Origin: Dipylidium caninum
Taxonomy: Eukaryota > Platyhelminthes > Cestoda > Cyclophyllidea > Dipylidiidae
Direction of reading: 5' to 3'
Length of the DNA: 64,000 bases
NCBI GenBank assembly: GCA_017562135.1
Contig: QEYB01000282.1
Location: forward strand, 124,001 to 188,000
This document shows positions 39,701 to 52,186 of this stretch, piece after piece. The notes under the pieces were generated by a model. That model did not search any database and was not told the origin of the DNA. It saw only the letters and a list, made by a program, of their open reading frames with translations. Both the position numbers and the translations under genes were made by a program. Positions within the stretch are counted from its first letter, which is position 1; each line of letters opens with the position of its first letter.

Positions 39701-41571
39701 ATGGTGAAGCCTTTCCTCCACTTTTTGCGCTGCCGGTAGGGCTTTCATCTATTCTAAATACTCACCTAATCCAACAACTCAGAGGTAAGAGCAGCAGGCG
39801 ATTGCACGGAGAGGGGTGGTATGGTGTCATTACAACTCCATCTGTCATGCTCCCACTGTTGTGCATTATTCATTTTCCTTGTTTTATGTGTCTCGGACAG
39901 GGGTATGAGGGACTGCTCCCTATTGAAAGTTTGACTAATGTGTTTCCCTGGGAGTTGACGGAGAAGAGCAAATAAAATTTACCAAGAATGTGGACTTTGT
40001 CTCCTTTTTATCGTTCGTGATACTGGACCAGAACAGAATATTTTGCCCTATTCTTAACCCCCCCAACATGTGTTTCAATTTTACAGTACATTTTCCCCAT
40101 TCTTTCCCTTCGTTACTATGGATGAACCGACAAGGTGGAGTTTTTACTGCATGTGAAACTTTTTGTATCATTAAAACTTATTTTACTGAAAACCTACCCC
40201 CTTTACCTGTTCTCCTTGATTATTTTGTTAGAATCTCATTTAATTCGTTACGGACCACGTGTTAGTTTTAACACGATTATTAATTTGAGTTAGATGTCAC
40301 ATGTGTATGCCTGCGCGGGCCATTTTGCGTAGAGGGTCCAAAATGAAGGTGGCAGTAGGCAGGCAGCAATTCCACCATCACTCTTACTTTCAAGGTGGCC
40401 TAGAACAACACCATGATAATTAGCCCCAATGGTGAAGAGTGGAAGTGACCTAACACATCCGGTCAAATGTCTTTCCCTTTGCTTTGCCAAATACAAACCC
40501 ATCCTAATAATTTCACCTTAGCTCCACCTTCAGCCTCTTCGCGTTCCGATCATGGTTTTACCTAAGGGCTGGACTCGTTTGATAGAGAAATTCCCCTTGT
40601 TGTCTCCTTTTACCGCCGTTACACTCAATATAATGCCGGATAGATCATAAATGGAGCTCTGCGATTATACACTGGCAATAATGCCCAATAACATCCCAAA
40701 TTATTCTCATGCAAGCACTTGTTTGTCACTTTCATGAGCCAACCAATGTCAGCAACTCCCTCTTTGATTGGTGAGGGATGCTCCTCACTGTGAAAAATTA
40801 TTCATTAATCGAACGCTAGTCAATTGCCATTAGGATCTATTATCTAGGCACAAAACCTCTCAATTAGGGACAGGCCACTGGAGTATACTGACATTCAATT
40901 CAGTGGGCACGTCATTCTAGTCTTTGAACTCCGCTTCTCACTAGTTTTGTCAACTTTTTGTCTTCAATTTGGCATTTTGCTAATTTCTTGCCTCTAGTCC
41001 TGTTTAATAGATCGATCCATTAGATTATATGCAATCGGGGAATAGACCGACGGTTCGATAAGTTGCCTTTTAGCTGGTCCTTCAGTCTCGTATCGCAAAT
41101 GGTAGAAGAGATTGGAATGGTAAATATTCTAGTTATTTTTCTATTTGAGTTGTTGCCATGGTTTCGAATGTGTGCGCATACGTGTGTGTGTTTCGACTGT
41201 AGTGGGTTGAATCTAGGTCATGCATGTGTTCCCGTGGTGAAGCAAGTTGGGACAGAGATGCCATCCTTCACTGTTTCCCCTCGGCTCTGTAGCTTAACCT
41301 TGTTCTCTCCTTTTTCTACCTTAGCACCAAAATCTTCTTAAATGAGTTCTTCTCACGAGTCAATCCAAGCCTATCTTTCGAACGACTGGAGCACGACAGT
41401 GTAACCGACAAGCTCTCTGGAGCACCCACTCTTCTAGATTTGAATGTAAAGCTGACAAAACTGGAGGATCGTATTCAACAAATTCTTTTTATATATCGGC
41501 GTTTGAACAACTATTGGGAGGCGGTTGGAGAATTCCCGGAACCACCCAATCCCCCTCTCTCGGTCGTCTAG
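36718..41571 (+). CDS. NDUFA9: NDUFA9, mitochondrial complex I 39-kDa subunit, 5 exons
   Basis: Accessory subunit of NADH:ubiquinone oxidoreductase, an atypical short-chain dehydrogenase fold that binds NADPH, in the mitochondrial matrix arm. The joined exons give about 399 codons (human 377). The N-terminus [18 protein letters not shown] plus an Ala/Arg-rich stretch looks like a mitochondrial presequence. [20 protein letters not shown] carries the GxxGxxG dinucleotide motif; [36 protein letters not shown] and [19 protein letters not shown] follow the family in order. Two defects: an extra C in a C5 run in exon 3 shifts the frame, and the exon 4 to exon 5 join does not keep phase. Each may be a sequence error, a missed small exon, or decay. 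Introns are 232, 537, 670 and 2216 bp. Confidence 0.9.
37002..37279 (+). CDS. NDUFA9: NDUFA9 exon 2
   Basis: A TTGCCTTTCAG acceptor, then [20 protein letters not shown] (rest of the presequence), [40 protein letters not shown] and MGDLGQILF. The GTAGGT donor leaves phase 0. Confidence 0.93.
37817..38178 (+). CDS. NDUFA9: NDUFA9 exon 3 with frameshift
   Basis: Encodes [40 protein letters not shown] and SALSQNANP, then, one base out of frame, [20 protein letters not shown] and [19 protein letters not shown]. The change occurs at the five-C run 38023-38027; with four C the frame and the 3' splice phase are both restored. Uncorrected, translation stops at TGA ten codons later. Confidence 0.88.
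38849..39108 (+). CDS. NDUFA9: NDUFA9 exon 4
   Basis: A CTTATAG acceptor, then [47 protein letters not shown] and [11 protein letters not shown], aligned with vertebrate [20 protein letters not shown] and GPSRYLLFHLVKYIF. It ends at CTA|GTAAGC, phase 0. Confidence 0.9.
41325..41571 (+). CDS. NDUFA9: NDUFA9 exon 5 (C-terminus)
   Basis: Encodes [40 protein letters not shown] and [20 protein letters not shown] then a Pro-rich end and TAG. Pattern and spacing fit the vertebrate C-terminus (SPFEPWITRDKVERMHITD, LEDLGI, LELKAIEVLRRHRTY). The pyrimidine-rich acceptor ending CCTTAG implies one leading base, which exon 4 does not supply. Confidence 0.8.
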
Positions 41572-41675
41572 AAAAAGTCTTTATCTCCCAGTCGGAATCG
41601 ATCCCTCCGTCACCCCATTTTTCTCTTGATTTCCTTCCCTGTAGTTGGCTCAGCAATTGCCCATTCAACCTTGAA

Positions 41676-41681
41676 AATAAA
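41676..41681 (+). promoter_or_regulatory. Candidate poly(A) signal of NDUFA9
   Basis: AATAAA about 105 bases after the NDUFA9 stop on the same strand. Placement fits a short 3' UTR. Confidence 0.5.
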
Positions 41682-42468
41682 ATGTTTTCTACACGATTTA
41701 GTATATATTTTCTTGGGGGAGGTGGCTATGAGTTTGTGAATTTCTTTTGCCTTTTTTCTGCATTCCTAGCTTGTCCGTGGTCGGTGTACTTATGGTACAT
41801 TCCACGTGATCAGCATTCTTTGAATGCCTTTCAATATATGCCCTTAGGAGTTTATTTTTTGGTGTTTGGAGAAATCATTGGATTTCTTCGCAATAGATTA
41901 TGATTATTTTAAAATCCCAGTAACATTCAGATCTCGGATGACTAAAAAAAGACGAGGAGAGGTCAAACATGGGTTACCGTAGTTTTTAGCCCTTTCGGGA
42001 CAAGGCGGAAGCATGCCAACCGCGGCTGACAGCCTTCTGCCTTTTTCCTGTTTTTGCTGGACTTGGAACTTTTCGCAGTTGGCTTCAGTGTTGTTTAGGC
42101 GAGATGCATTAAAGTGAACTAAAAACCAGCGGATTAAGGAGTTCCCATTTTTATGCCTGAACTGTCGCACAGCATTCTCACGCGTTCTTTGATGTTGCTA
42201 TTGGATGAGGCTCAGGTACCTAGAGCCGGGGTAACTACATCCGTTAATCGCTACTATTCACTGGCTCTTCTTGATCTGCCTCGAAGAGATACTCCGCTTC
42301 TGACATTACTCCAGTGGTTTTCAACAAACATATATTTCTGACACGGATATTGACTGTTGAAGATGATATTTCTCTCGCGGACAGGACAGCCCATGTGGCC
42401 ACTTATTTGGTTTCTTCGGTCCATAGGCCGTTCTCCATAGGCGCCGGCCTTACTTCTTCGTAATCCAG

Positions 42469-42589
42469 TCGAGGAGGTTTTCCATTCGCGCTATATTGCA
42501 TGTCGCCATCACTTATTTGGTTTGACATCCACACGAGAGGTGCCCTTTGTCATCGCTGTCCCACAATATCAAGGCGCTTTGAAGGAAAG
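42469..42589 (+). CDS. Possible exon of an unidentified gene
   Basis: Flanked by a TAATCCAG acceptor and an AG|GTAAAT donor, the frame reads EEVFHSRYIACRHHLFGLTS then REVPFVIAVPQYQGALKE without stops. A short ATG-led frame at 42153 (MPELSHSILTRSLMLLLDEA, ending at a possible GTACCT or GTAACT donor) could be an upstream exon. Composition looks protein-like but I know no family it belongs to, and it could be chance. Confidence 0.25.
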
Positions 42590-45500
42590 GTAAATAACTA
42601 CTATATTAAAGTACGCGTATGTTAAAAGGAAAGAGTTGCTTTTATTGAGGAACTTTGAATAACGTCGAAGATGAGGAGATAAGGGAAGGTGGATTATATG
42701 CTCTTCGATGGTACTATCAACCTCGGTGATATTCAAGTAGAATATCACATCGAGATATTAGTTCTTGTTCTCTGCCTTTGCCATTTCTTGTCATTGATTG
42801 CCTGTTGTGTAGCCTTTGTGGTGATGCAATGCTCAAGGTGGGTGATGATTCTAGTCGGACGCATTTTCCGGTAGAAACCCTCTCAGTTGTTTAAAATGTG
42901 TGATTTCTTTCTTATCTCGTCCGTCCGTTACATTTTTTCGCTACAATCGCCAGTAATCAAGCCTGTGTTAGTCGTAAAAATTGGCTCATTATTCTTTTAA
43001 CTCTGTCTTGAGCTATTACGTAATTAGTTTGTGAACTAATGCAGGTGAGTCGTCGCTCTTACTACTCATACACTGCAGAAGGATTTTACGCATACGATTT
43101 TAGTAATAACCTTGCCTTCCTCTTTCTCATGTTCCGACAATATATATTTTTTAAATCATTCTACTCAGATGACCCTGTTTGGAGTTTGACTCTCTTTTGA
43201 GTGGTAGACGAGATGGAGGTAATGGGATAATTCACCATGTTTGGAGTGGAATTGGGATGGTGACAAGCTGGAGCTGGGAATAAAGATCCGTTTATCAGCC
43301 TTATGGCGTTCCATGAAACCCACTTTAGGATAACCTCTTATGATATTGACATGCCTAAGAAGCAGGACACGGCAGATTTGGTGTGTATGTCTTCTTCCAT
43401 GCCCCCATCCTGCTAAGTCCATCAGCAGGACAAATCTTCGTGTCCATCGGTGAATCGTCAATCACCGAATCCAGCCTAATTCGAGTTCTCGAAGCATTAA
43501 AAGATACACATTTGCGTTTTATCACCGCTGAAGAGGTCTCGTCAGCTCAAGAGAGGATAATGCTCTACCCCGAGCGGGGACACCTTCGTTGTACATACGG
43601 CCACTTTTTCCATTGAGACCCCTTCAAATGAATGAGAATTTGAGGATTATCGGATACAAGTCCATCTGCCACCGACAACGATGGAGCTAGCTGACTTAAT
43701 ATCATGTGCTTAACAAAACTGTAGCCATGAGGACTGGAGTAAGTTTTTTGTCAGGCTAAATGGACAGATTTTAAATATGAGCAGGTTGTTGGCAGTAACT
43801 TGCTGCATTTCAGCCTGTGTGCATAACTGAATAAAAGAACTATTGAACGGGCGAAATAAATGCCCCCTAACGTTTAAGACATGGTAGAGACTGACGTGCC
43901 TAGTCGGATTCAGCCCACTACCTGTGTGAGATCAACACACACTCTGCGCAGGATTAGAAGCCCTACTTTGCTGAGCCTGGATAAGCTCACCCATAAGAAA
44001 CTGGAAAAAATTAACTCTTCACGAGCCAGTATCCAAGTGCCTACCACTATCCTCCGCTAGGGCTTGGCCTTGTTGAAAATTGCTGGTAGGAAATTTTCTT
44101 CGCAAAAGCAAAACAGGTTGTCATTATTCGTGTGAGCGGCCTTCGCGATTGGTACAAAAATAACTCTGCCGCCGACTCCCTCACTTATTTGACGGAGTCA
44201 GGTGACGTAAAACAATTAAGCCTTTAAGCGCTACACCCATAAGAGGGCAAGTCGTCTTCCACGAGTTTCATCTTTTTGCCTGGAAACAGTTGTTCAGTTA
44301 TTCACTTCCTGGAAGATTAACCTTTATTGATACATCTTGTGTTCCCGCGCGGTTTTACGCGCCTACATCCTGCCACATTGATGATAATTTATCTCTTCTA
44401 CGTTTAAAATGTGAGAATTTGATTTGCTTATTGGCGGGTGGGAAGACAAGTGAGGTTGTAAGCTTTATCTTGCTGAAAGGGCTGTCGCACTACCAAGAGG
44501 AGCTGGCAGAAGGTTTGGAGCTTTCCCCACTAGTTTGGCTTTACGCAGCGAATCAGGCGCCTGGGCAATGGTGAAAAACGTAAACGAAACCTCCGGAGGC
44601 CTAAAATAAGTGGAATTTCTTTGGCTGGGATCAATAGCAAAAATGTCACATGGTGTCTTTCTTTTATAGAACTTCGGGCTGATTTTGGACAGGCTTCTTT
44701 AGATGATACTTTAATTTCTCACGATGTCGAAAATATGGGCTACCGTACTGTATGAAGGCTGGATATGTACATTCACTTGTTTAAACTGCTCGTGTAAGTG
44801 CGTAATCTGTTCATTCAGGCGTGGCACCCACATAGCTCGTATGCACCTGCCCTTAAAGTGCCCCAGCCTTAGTACGACTTCTAGGATTAATTAATCCCTT
44901 GTCATTTGGCAATCCACTGGGGCCCAACACCTAACCAATAAGCTTCGTTATAGTTGCGGCTATGTTTAATTTCTGGTTTCTATTTAATCGGGCAATTTTA
45001 TGACCAGAAGGCACTCGATCCCTTCGCCCTCTTCCCCCTCCTTCCTGCCCTTCAATTGCTACTTTATTTTACTTAAATGAAAGTATTTAAATTACTCCAG
45101 AGGCTCTGACCCGTTGTTATCACTTTGAAACGCAGTCATGCATAGTCTTTGTTCATTTATTTTTTTTTTGTACGGGGCTTTGTTCATAGGTATTTTCCTA
45201 TAGGAAGAATAGTCGGGAGTTGTCACCAATCTTCTTATGTCGTCTACAGTCCAAATTGTTACTTTTCAACGTTAAGGTGGGCTATTTTTATTTATTTTGG
45301 GCTTAAGGGCATTTTAACAGGCCTAAATGGATCCTTCTCAGCTCTACGCGGCTATTAAACTCCATGGTGTCGATTAGAATTTACGGGCTTTCCTGTGCAA
45401 TAAAAATTTTAACAGTTATCACGCCTTACACCTATCTCTTGCCCCATAACTTTGCTGTAGAGAAAGGAGGATGTCGCAGCAGGGGTCAACGGTGAGAGAA

Positions 45501-46200
45501 ACCCTGAAATGCTAGTGCGAGGGAGAACTATTAGCCTATTGCAACATTCACTTGCAGTTTGGGAAAGAATACAACAGAATTTTTCGGATCTAATCTTCTC
45601 AGCCTTCCACCTACTCCCAATTCCTTAACGGAAACAACGACTTTCAGAACACTCCTAAAATAAGTGTTTTTCTAATTAGTTGAAATCTTTTCGCGAAAAA
45701 AATCCTACCTCGGGGCTAGTGGTAAATCAACTGATATTTTGCTCATATGTGGTAATACGTAGCAAGGCTGGGGGTGCGGAGTCGCCTAGTTGATATTTAT
45801 TGCTGAGAGCGAAGGGCTTTCTACACCACCTACTTACAGAGGGATTCGTGTTACCCTGACTAGAGGCAGTCCATTTTGACTCGCGGTAAAAAGGGGCGAT
45901 TTTAAATTCCGCATATTTTTGAAATGTCAAAGATGAAGTAGGCAAGGAGTGGGTAACACATTTTACTGCCACTATTCTGCATGTCTTAAGGCTGCTTGGC
46001 AAGCAGCTTCACTGAAAAGTGAAATGCAGACAGTGAAAAATAAGATGCGATTTCACCCGATTAAGGGCCACAACTGGGAGAGCGCCATAAATTTTCCCTT
46101 CCCATTAAGGCCCGCGACCTTATATACAACCCAGAGTTAGTAGCAAATCTGTCAAAGCAAAGTTGACCTAAACGTGGTTTGAAATTTGCCCCCAATTCGA

Positions 46201-46435
46201 AGCGGTGAGGGAGTAAGAGGAGGACAAGGGGAATGAAGGTGGAGAAGGAGGAGAAGGAGAAGGACGGGAAGTAGAGGTTGAAGAGCGATTAAAAAAGTAA
46301 GAGATGATAATTGAAGCAGGAAGGGGAAGCAGAAGTAAGGGAGAAGGAGTGGGCACAAAGAAGGAGGAGAAGGAGGAGAAGGAGAAGAAGGAGAAGGAGA
46401 AGGAGGAGAGGAGGAGACAAACGGAAAGGAGCGGT
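46201..46435 (+). repeat. Polypurine GGA/GAA-rich tract
   Basis: Low-complexity AG-rich DNA, mostly GGAGAA and GAAGGA steps. Bases 46357-46417 are 61 uninterrupted purines. The tract produces long artificial open frames on both strands (Glu/Lys/Arg-rich on plus, Ser/Phe/Leu-rich on minus). Confidence 0.9.
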
Positions 46436-46758
46436 AGTGTTGATCGGTGGTGGAGGGTCAGTAGATTCTCTCCAATTGTGCTGTGTATTTTCTCATATTT
46501 CTCGTATTCCCAGTGTTTTGTGGGCCCCTCCCGCGGTCCGCGCCAGATGTCGGATAATCTAACGACCCCTTTCCAAACCATTGTCACATCAAATTGAATG
46601 GATTGTCAAATGGTTACACTTGTCATGGACTGTGTTACGGAATGCAGAAGCGCACTCAAGGACAATGTCATTAAATATTGCGCTTTGAGAGCTGAGAAGC
46701 CCTCTCTAATCATCAAATGTAGTTTTGGCTACACAAATGGACATTTAATGTCATTAAA

Positions 46759-46780
46759 CGATGATTAAGCGATGATTAAG
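46759..46780 (+). repeat. 11-bp tandem duplication
   Basis: CGATGATTAAG occurs twice without a gap (46759-46769 and 46770-46780). Confidence 0.9.
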
Positions 46781-49540
46781 TACTTTCACCTCCTCCTCCT
46801 TCAGTATGATAAATTGGAGTAGGCAGTGACTAAACGGGAGGTGAGAGGTGGTGGATGTGGACGTGTGGTATGTCATGGCCACTGCGACGTAGATGAGGAA
46901 AATTTGATTTAACACAGATATTTGAAAAATGTTTAACAACCAAACTTTTTAGCGTTGCTATCAGACTTATGAGAGTATCAAAAATAATTTATAAAATTTG
47001 GTGACAGATCTTTCTACGCGCGTGTTCTAGTGACGGCTAGTGGAGTTCACTGAGTGATACTAACCTAGGCGAGCTACGACGATTATGGATAAAGTTTGTA
47101 ATTTTCTTTCAAAAGGGACAAACATTGCTTCGTTTTCTTGATACCTCCGCTTCTCATAAGTCCCGTCGCGACCACCCTCCTGCTCTCTCCTCTTTCCGCT
47201 CCCATGTCAGAGCTTATTTGCGCTTCTGCCATAAAATTAGGGGGAGCGGAGGGGCCAACGACTAAGTTTGGAATGTGAGTAATTATAAAACCAGAAAGTT
47301 ATGCGTTTTTCCCACTCCTGAGACTTTTCATTCCCACCTAATCCTCCCCGTCAGACGTCCGGTCCGGTAATGAAGAGTCAGCTGGGGAAAGGGATCAGGA
47401 AGTGAGGTGTAGACGTGGTAGGACAGGTTAGTGGCCATCTGGAGATGCAAAAGCGGTTTAAGCATCTACGACTGATGCCCTAATTTATATGATACTAAGC
47501 TGCTCGCCATACTGGATAACGAAATTAAAGTTACCTTGTTTAAGGTGTAACATTAGATGGGTGGAGAGAGGGTTGCTAAAAGCGTCAGTGAATCCGAAGA
47601 CGATATTATATTATGTAAGAGCCGAGAAGAGATGAATTGAAACTTCGTCCCCTTAGGGATAGGAAAAGGCGGAAGTGGAAAATTTCGGGCATTCCCTATA
47701 ATTCTCACTCCAGGGATAAGGACAACAGCAAATAGTGATTGCGCAGGTTGAAACATCCTAGAGAGACAAGCGAATTTAAGCTATCTTAAAAAGAATTAAT
47801 CACTCGCTTTTCATTCCCGCTTTTACTACCATCTCTCCTGTCTCGCAGCCTTTAGGATGATCTTACTGTAACCTTCGCGTCAACTCGGAGCTTTGTGTTG
47901 TCACATTGTCCACCGTAGATTAACCTTTTCAATCGCTGACATCATTCTTTTAATATGGCTAGGTTGTATTATCTGGATAAGACAAAACAAGTCTCTGGAT
48001 CTTGATTATTCCCACCTTGAGATGAACGATCATAGACATATTGGCGTCATCCTTCACTTAGTCTCCTATTCGCTTGCCTCGATTGTCGGCGAATTAATGG
48101 GTCCCCTGGCGAGTCTTTCATTCCTACCTTGATTACTTGTCCATGGGTCGGCTGTATCTGAGGCTGGGGATAAAATTGACTAAGGAACTGAAGCCGTGGT
48201 AAATTTTTCCTAGTAGTTGTTACTTTTTACTCGTTCCTCTTCAGTTATCGTAGTATTCATCAAAGATTTTAGTTTGTGTGGTCTTTCTTCACATCACTCT
48301 TGCATGTCGCACCAACGATACAGGCTGATAAGTGTAGTCCTCACATTATTTTGTGATCACGATAATAAAATTGGCATCCACATGATATTGTCACCCATCA
48401 CACATTCCAACACTTACCTCTTTTTACATGGTTTCACCTAAAGAGGCATTTCCCTTAGGTTGAGGATTTTTAACTTAATTGCCTAGCCATTCCCAAGTGT
48501 TTTTTGCTAGTAGACTGAAACGGACACTTGATTAATAACCAGTGTTTGCCCCGAGCAAGTGGAGATTGGCGGCCGCGAATCCTCCTACCGTGATTTACAC
48601 GTTTATAATAGAGGTCGAACCGAGTGGAGTTGGACGCCTTATTTCCATTGTGGATCACAAGCTGAACAACGTACATTTGTAGGTGTGCACGCAGCTAACA
48701 CCTGTGGACTGTGTGGAAAGAGTGGAAGACCACTTGCCCCTACCATCCCCCTTCCACTATCATGTCGATAATACGCACGCAAATGTGGTGTGTAATAAAT
48801 GGCGAGTCCGAGTACCAGTTATGGAAGATTACTTCAGGTCAAATGCTTTTTCCCCAACCACCTGCCCGGTCATCCGGTCATGGAGGGCCACTTGCCATAG
48901 GAAAGCGGATTATTCACTTTCCATAGGCCCGGAGGCCTCAACTAATTAGATTTACGTTTATTCGGGCACGTCACATGTCACTGATGGGCACACGGTCTCC
49001 ATCCTACAACTACCTGGCTATAACGCCGAGTATACTGACTGACGGAATAAGAATATTCCTCGCTTTACCGCGTGACTTATGAGTAAAGTGCCCCTACCAC
49101 CTCTCACAGGTTTGCCAGTGACCGACCTCGACAAGTGAGTTGTTCCATCCCCTATTTCGGAAAGGCGATTAATCGACTTGCCTAGGCAAATATAATGTAC
49201 CCATTTTCGCGAATATAAGGATGCAATACAGTCCCAGACGTGTGATTCCTGAGAACACCGTTGCATGTGCATTCATGTATGTACACAAAACCGGTATACA
49301 ACTGAAATCAGGGGTGGTATTGAGAGCAGGAAACATACACAAAAATTGGTCTGGATGAGTACAAATTCTTTCGGGTGGATACGCTTCTTGGTCCATTGCA
49401 TTTGATCGGCTTGCCGTAGCCAGTACCCAGAAGTGTGGCGGAAAGAAAGTGGAGGAATTGTTAACTCTGCCAGTTGTCGCCCCCGGATAGGGGGTGGGAA
49501 GAGACGGAGAGAGAAGGAGGAATGAAGGTTAGCTTGATAG

Positions 49541-49590
49541 TCCTATTCAGGTGTTTGGATGGAGCTCCTATTCAGGTGTTTGGATGGAGC
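49541..49590 (+). repeat. 25-bp perfect tandem duplication
   Basis: The unit beginning TCCTATTCAGG and ending GATGGAGC occurs twice in exact succession (49541-49565, 49566-49590), and the next five bases start a third copy. No gene lies near. Confidence 0.95.
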
Positions 49591-52186
49591 TCCTACTGCA
49601 CTCAATTGTGATAACTCCCTTGTAACAATAAAATAAAATAAACCCATCTTCGGTTGGCTGCAGTCTGAGAAAATGAAGCACGTAGGAGGAGATAAGTGAG
49701 GGGGGGAGAGAGAGGGAGGAAGGGGTACCGTCACACATATGCACTCCCACTCACCCAAACATATTTACGCCCAATTATGTGTTCCTGTTGATTACCCTAT
49801 TTAATTACCTCTTCATCCTTCCTCCCAATTTGTCAACACTCTGCCACCACACTTACCCCAAAATAAAGGAGACAAATTTTACTCTTGAGGTGCGAGGAAG
49901 TTTGACACGACCCTTGTTTTAATGGGTCAAAAGACGAAGGAAAGGCAGACATTCCAAGAAAAAAAACAAAAGAAACCAACAGATTAAGTAAGCTAGCAGA
50001 AGAAAATGTCAAAGAACTAGTGAAGCAGAAAGTAAGGCAGCACATTTTATCCCCACTCTCAACCATGCTGGAGGGGACTCAAGGGAAGGCGGACTCCTCT
50101 GGCTCAAGCGGTAGGAGTTATTTGAGGCTCATTTTTCCGTCTTCCTTGCCCCATTAGGCTAAATCGAATTTGTAAAGATTCACGCCTTTCTCCTCACCTC
50201 ACCCAACCCGCCCCTCTCCGCCCCGCTGTTGCGCCTCGATGTCGGCTCTCCAGGTCCGGTACAGACTACGGACCCTGACAATGGCTACAGTTGGGTAGGC
50301 TACATTCTTGTTTGGAAAAAACGACACGAACAACATCATTAATAATCATTATGAGTGTCGGTGGGTATGAAAGTGTGAAGACGAGAAGCGGGCGGGTTAT
50401 TTGTTAAAGTAAGCACATCTACACTCTTGGAAATCTGGATTTACAACTAAATTTAGCTAATAGTCACACATTAACTTATTATCCTAATCGCACCTGAACG
50501 TCTTTGTCTAGTGAACCGATGACCTGGTCTTTTGGCTAATCATGATTACCGCCTACCTGGAAGACAAGTGATGGCGCCATTTCATCAAGAACTCCCAGTA
50601 CAGGCGAAAGGAAACGAAGAGAAAGGCGTAGATACTAGCAAGATCAGGGGCAAAGCATTATTTGAATCGTATATCCTTAAAGCAAAGGAGAAATGGAAGG
50701 TTTTTGAGCGTATGATCGCTAAATTTTACATAACTTAAGTAATTTTAGCCGAAAATGCCATTAAAAGGACTCGTAAAAATTCGGCTGAGTAGCAGGGCCA
50801 CCAATGTCCCTCAAAATCTAGTTGTATGATCGGTTATTTTCGAGGTACGAGGTCTAAAAAGTACTTCTAATTCCCTCAACTCAATTCCGTGTTGCATACA
50901 GCCATGAGAAGTACACGTGTTTGGCTGTCACTCTATGGTTAGCTTAAGCTCCACGCCAACACGTTAGCATATTAGCCAAAGGAATTGTTAGGGTAGTTAT
51001 GGACGGCGTCTAGAGAGTCTACGTATCAGGGACTCAGTTCACTCTGTTAATAGTAGTCCACACCAAAAGGGAATGAATTTCGATGATTAATGTAAAAGAG
51101 GATGGAAGATTTCGTACAAAATTTTATTTGCCCGATTAAAAGGGAGTGTTGTCTAATTCCATCTCATAATTTGCTATATTTTTGTAGGCATTGGTTTACT
51201 ACTCCATCTAACGAAAATTATTCCCAAATAGCCTTTTTCTTTAGCCTTCCACATTTTACCATCGACCTCTTGGCCCTATGAGGGCGTGAAAATCATTTTA
51301 CAATTACAGAGCCGGCCGATCCACAAACCACGTCCACTGATTGAGGAGACCATAGCCGTGCGGAATAAAGTGTGAATTATTAATTGGATTAATAAACGCC
51401 CTAACGGTAGAGGAAGCCACACTGTAAGCACCACTGCTATGTTCTACCAGGCGAAAGTTGACTCATGGGATCGTACACACCCTAAGTATTTTTTCACTGC
51501 CGAGGAATTGGCATTGACCAAATCGACAAGTCGATGAACCCTGACAGTACGATCGACAAGGGAGGACTAAGAGAGTGTCTAATCCGGTTCGTCTTATACT
51601 ATTATTTCAAATATGCTTTATAACCTACCCTTGAAATAACTTAGAAGGCAAATGGGGAGAGAGGTAACAATAATTTAGATGGGATTGTGAGTGGGAGCAA
51701 AAAAGGCGTACTTGGCCGTTCTCGTCATACATCACACCCGCCTTGGACGACAGCCTTCAGGGTACACTGTGTGGGCATGACCTCTCAAATCTAATATGCA
51801 ATTCTGATATATAATATGCAACCACTGTTGGAAATTCTAATTTTCGCACCGAAATAACTGTTTAAATCAAGGGGCACAGGCGACAGGAGAAGTGTCTTAT
51901 TGTTTGGCCTCATACACACCTAACTACCTGCATACCACCACCTCTCCTCAAGGAGATCGACGGGTGCTGCTTTTTACTGGCCGAACACTAAACAACTTAG
52001 GTAGTTGGACTCCCGAGGAGTGTACAAGTTTGGTAAGGCGTAGTACACGACTTCAAGGTTGTTATGAACAAGAAAGGGTGTCTTTATAGGCGGTAAAGTA
52101 AGTCAAACTAATAAGCAAGTGACTAGGAAATGCTGTTGTCAAACCAAAATATGTGGAGGATGATGAAGACAAAAAATACCACTTAC

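Larger units (their letters stand above)
41572..52186. other. 10.6-kb gene-poor region
   Basis: Apart from the NDUFA9 3' flank, one weak exon candidate (42469-42589), a polypurine tract and short tandem repeats listed separately, I recognise nothing. Open frames here are short and without family resemblance. Confidence 0.5.

Noticed and set aside
43383..43616. Open frame reading ESSLIRVLEALKDTHLRF
   Set aside because: Looks protein-like in part, but no splice partners, no family match, and a stop soon after; too weak to call.
46168..46597. Overlapping long open frames on both strands
   Set aside because: Produced by the AG-rich low-complexity tract, which lacks stop codons; composition is purely Glu/Lys/Arg/Gly or Ser/Phe/Leu.
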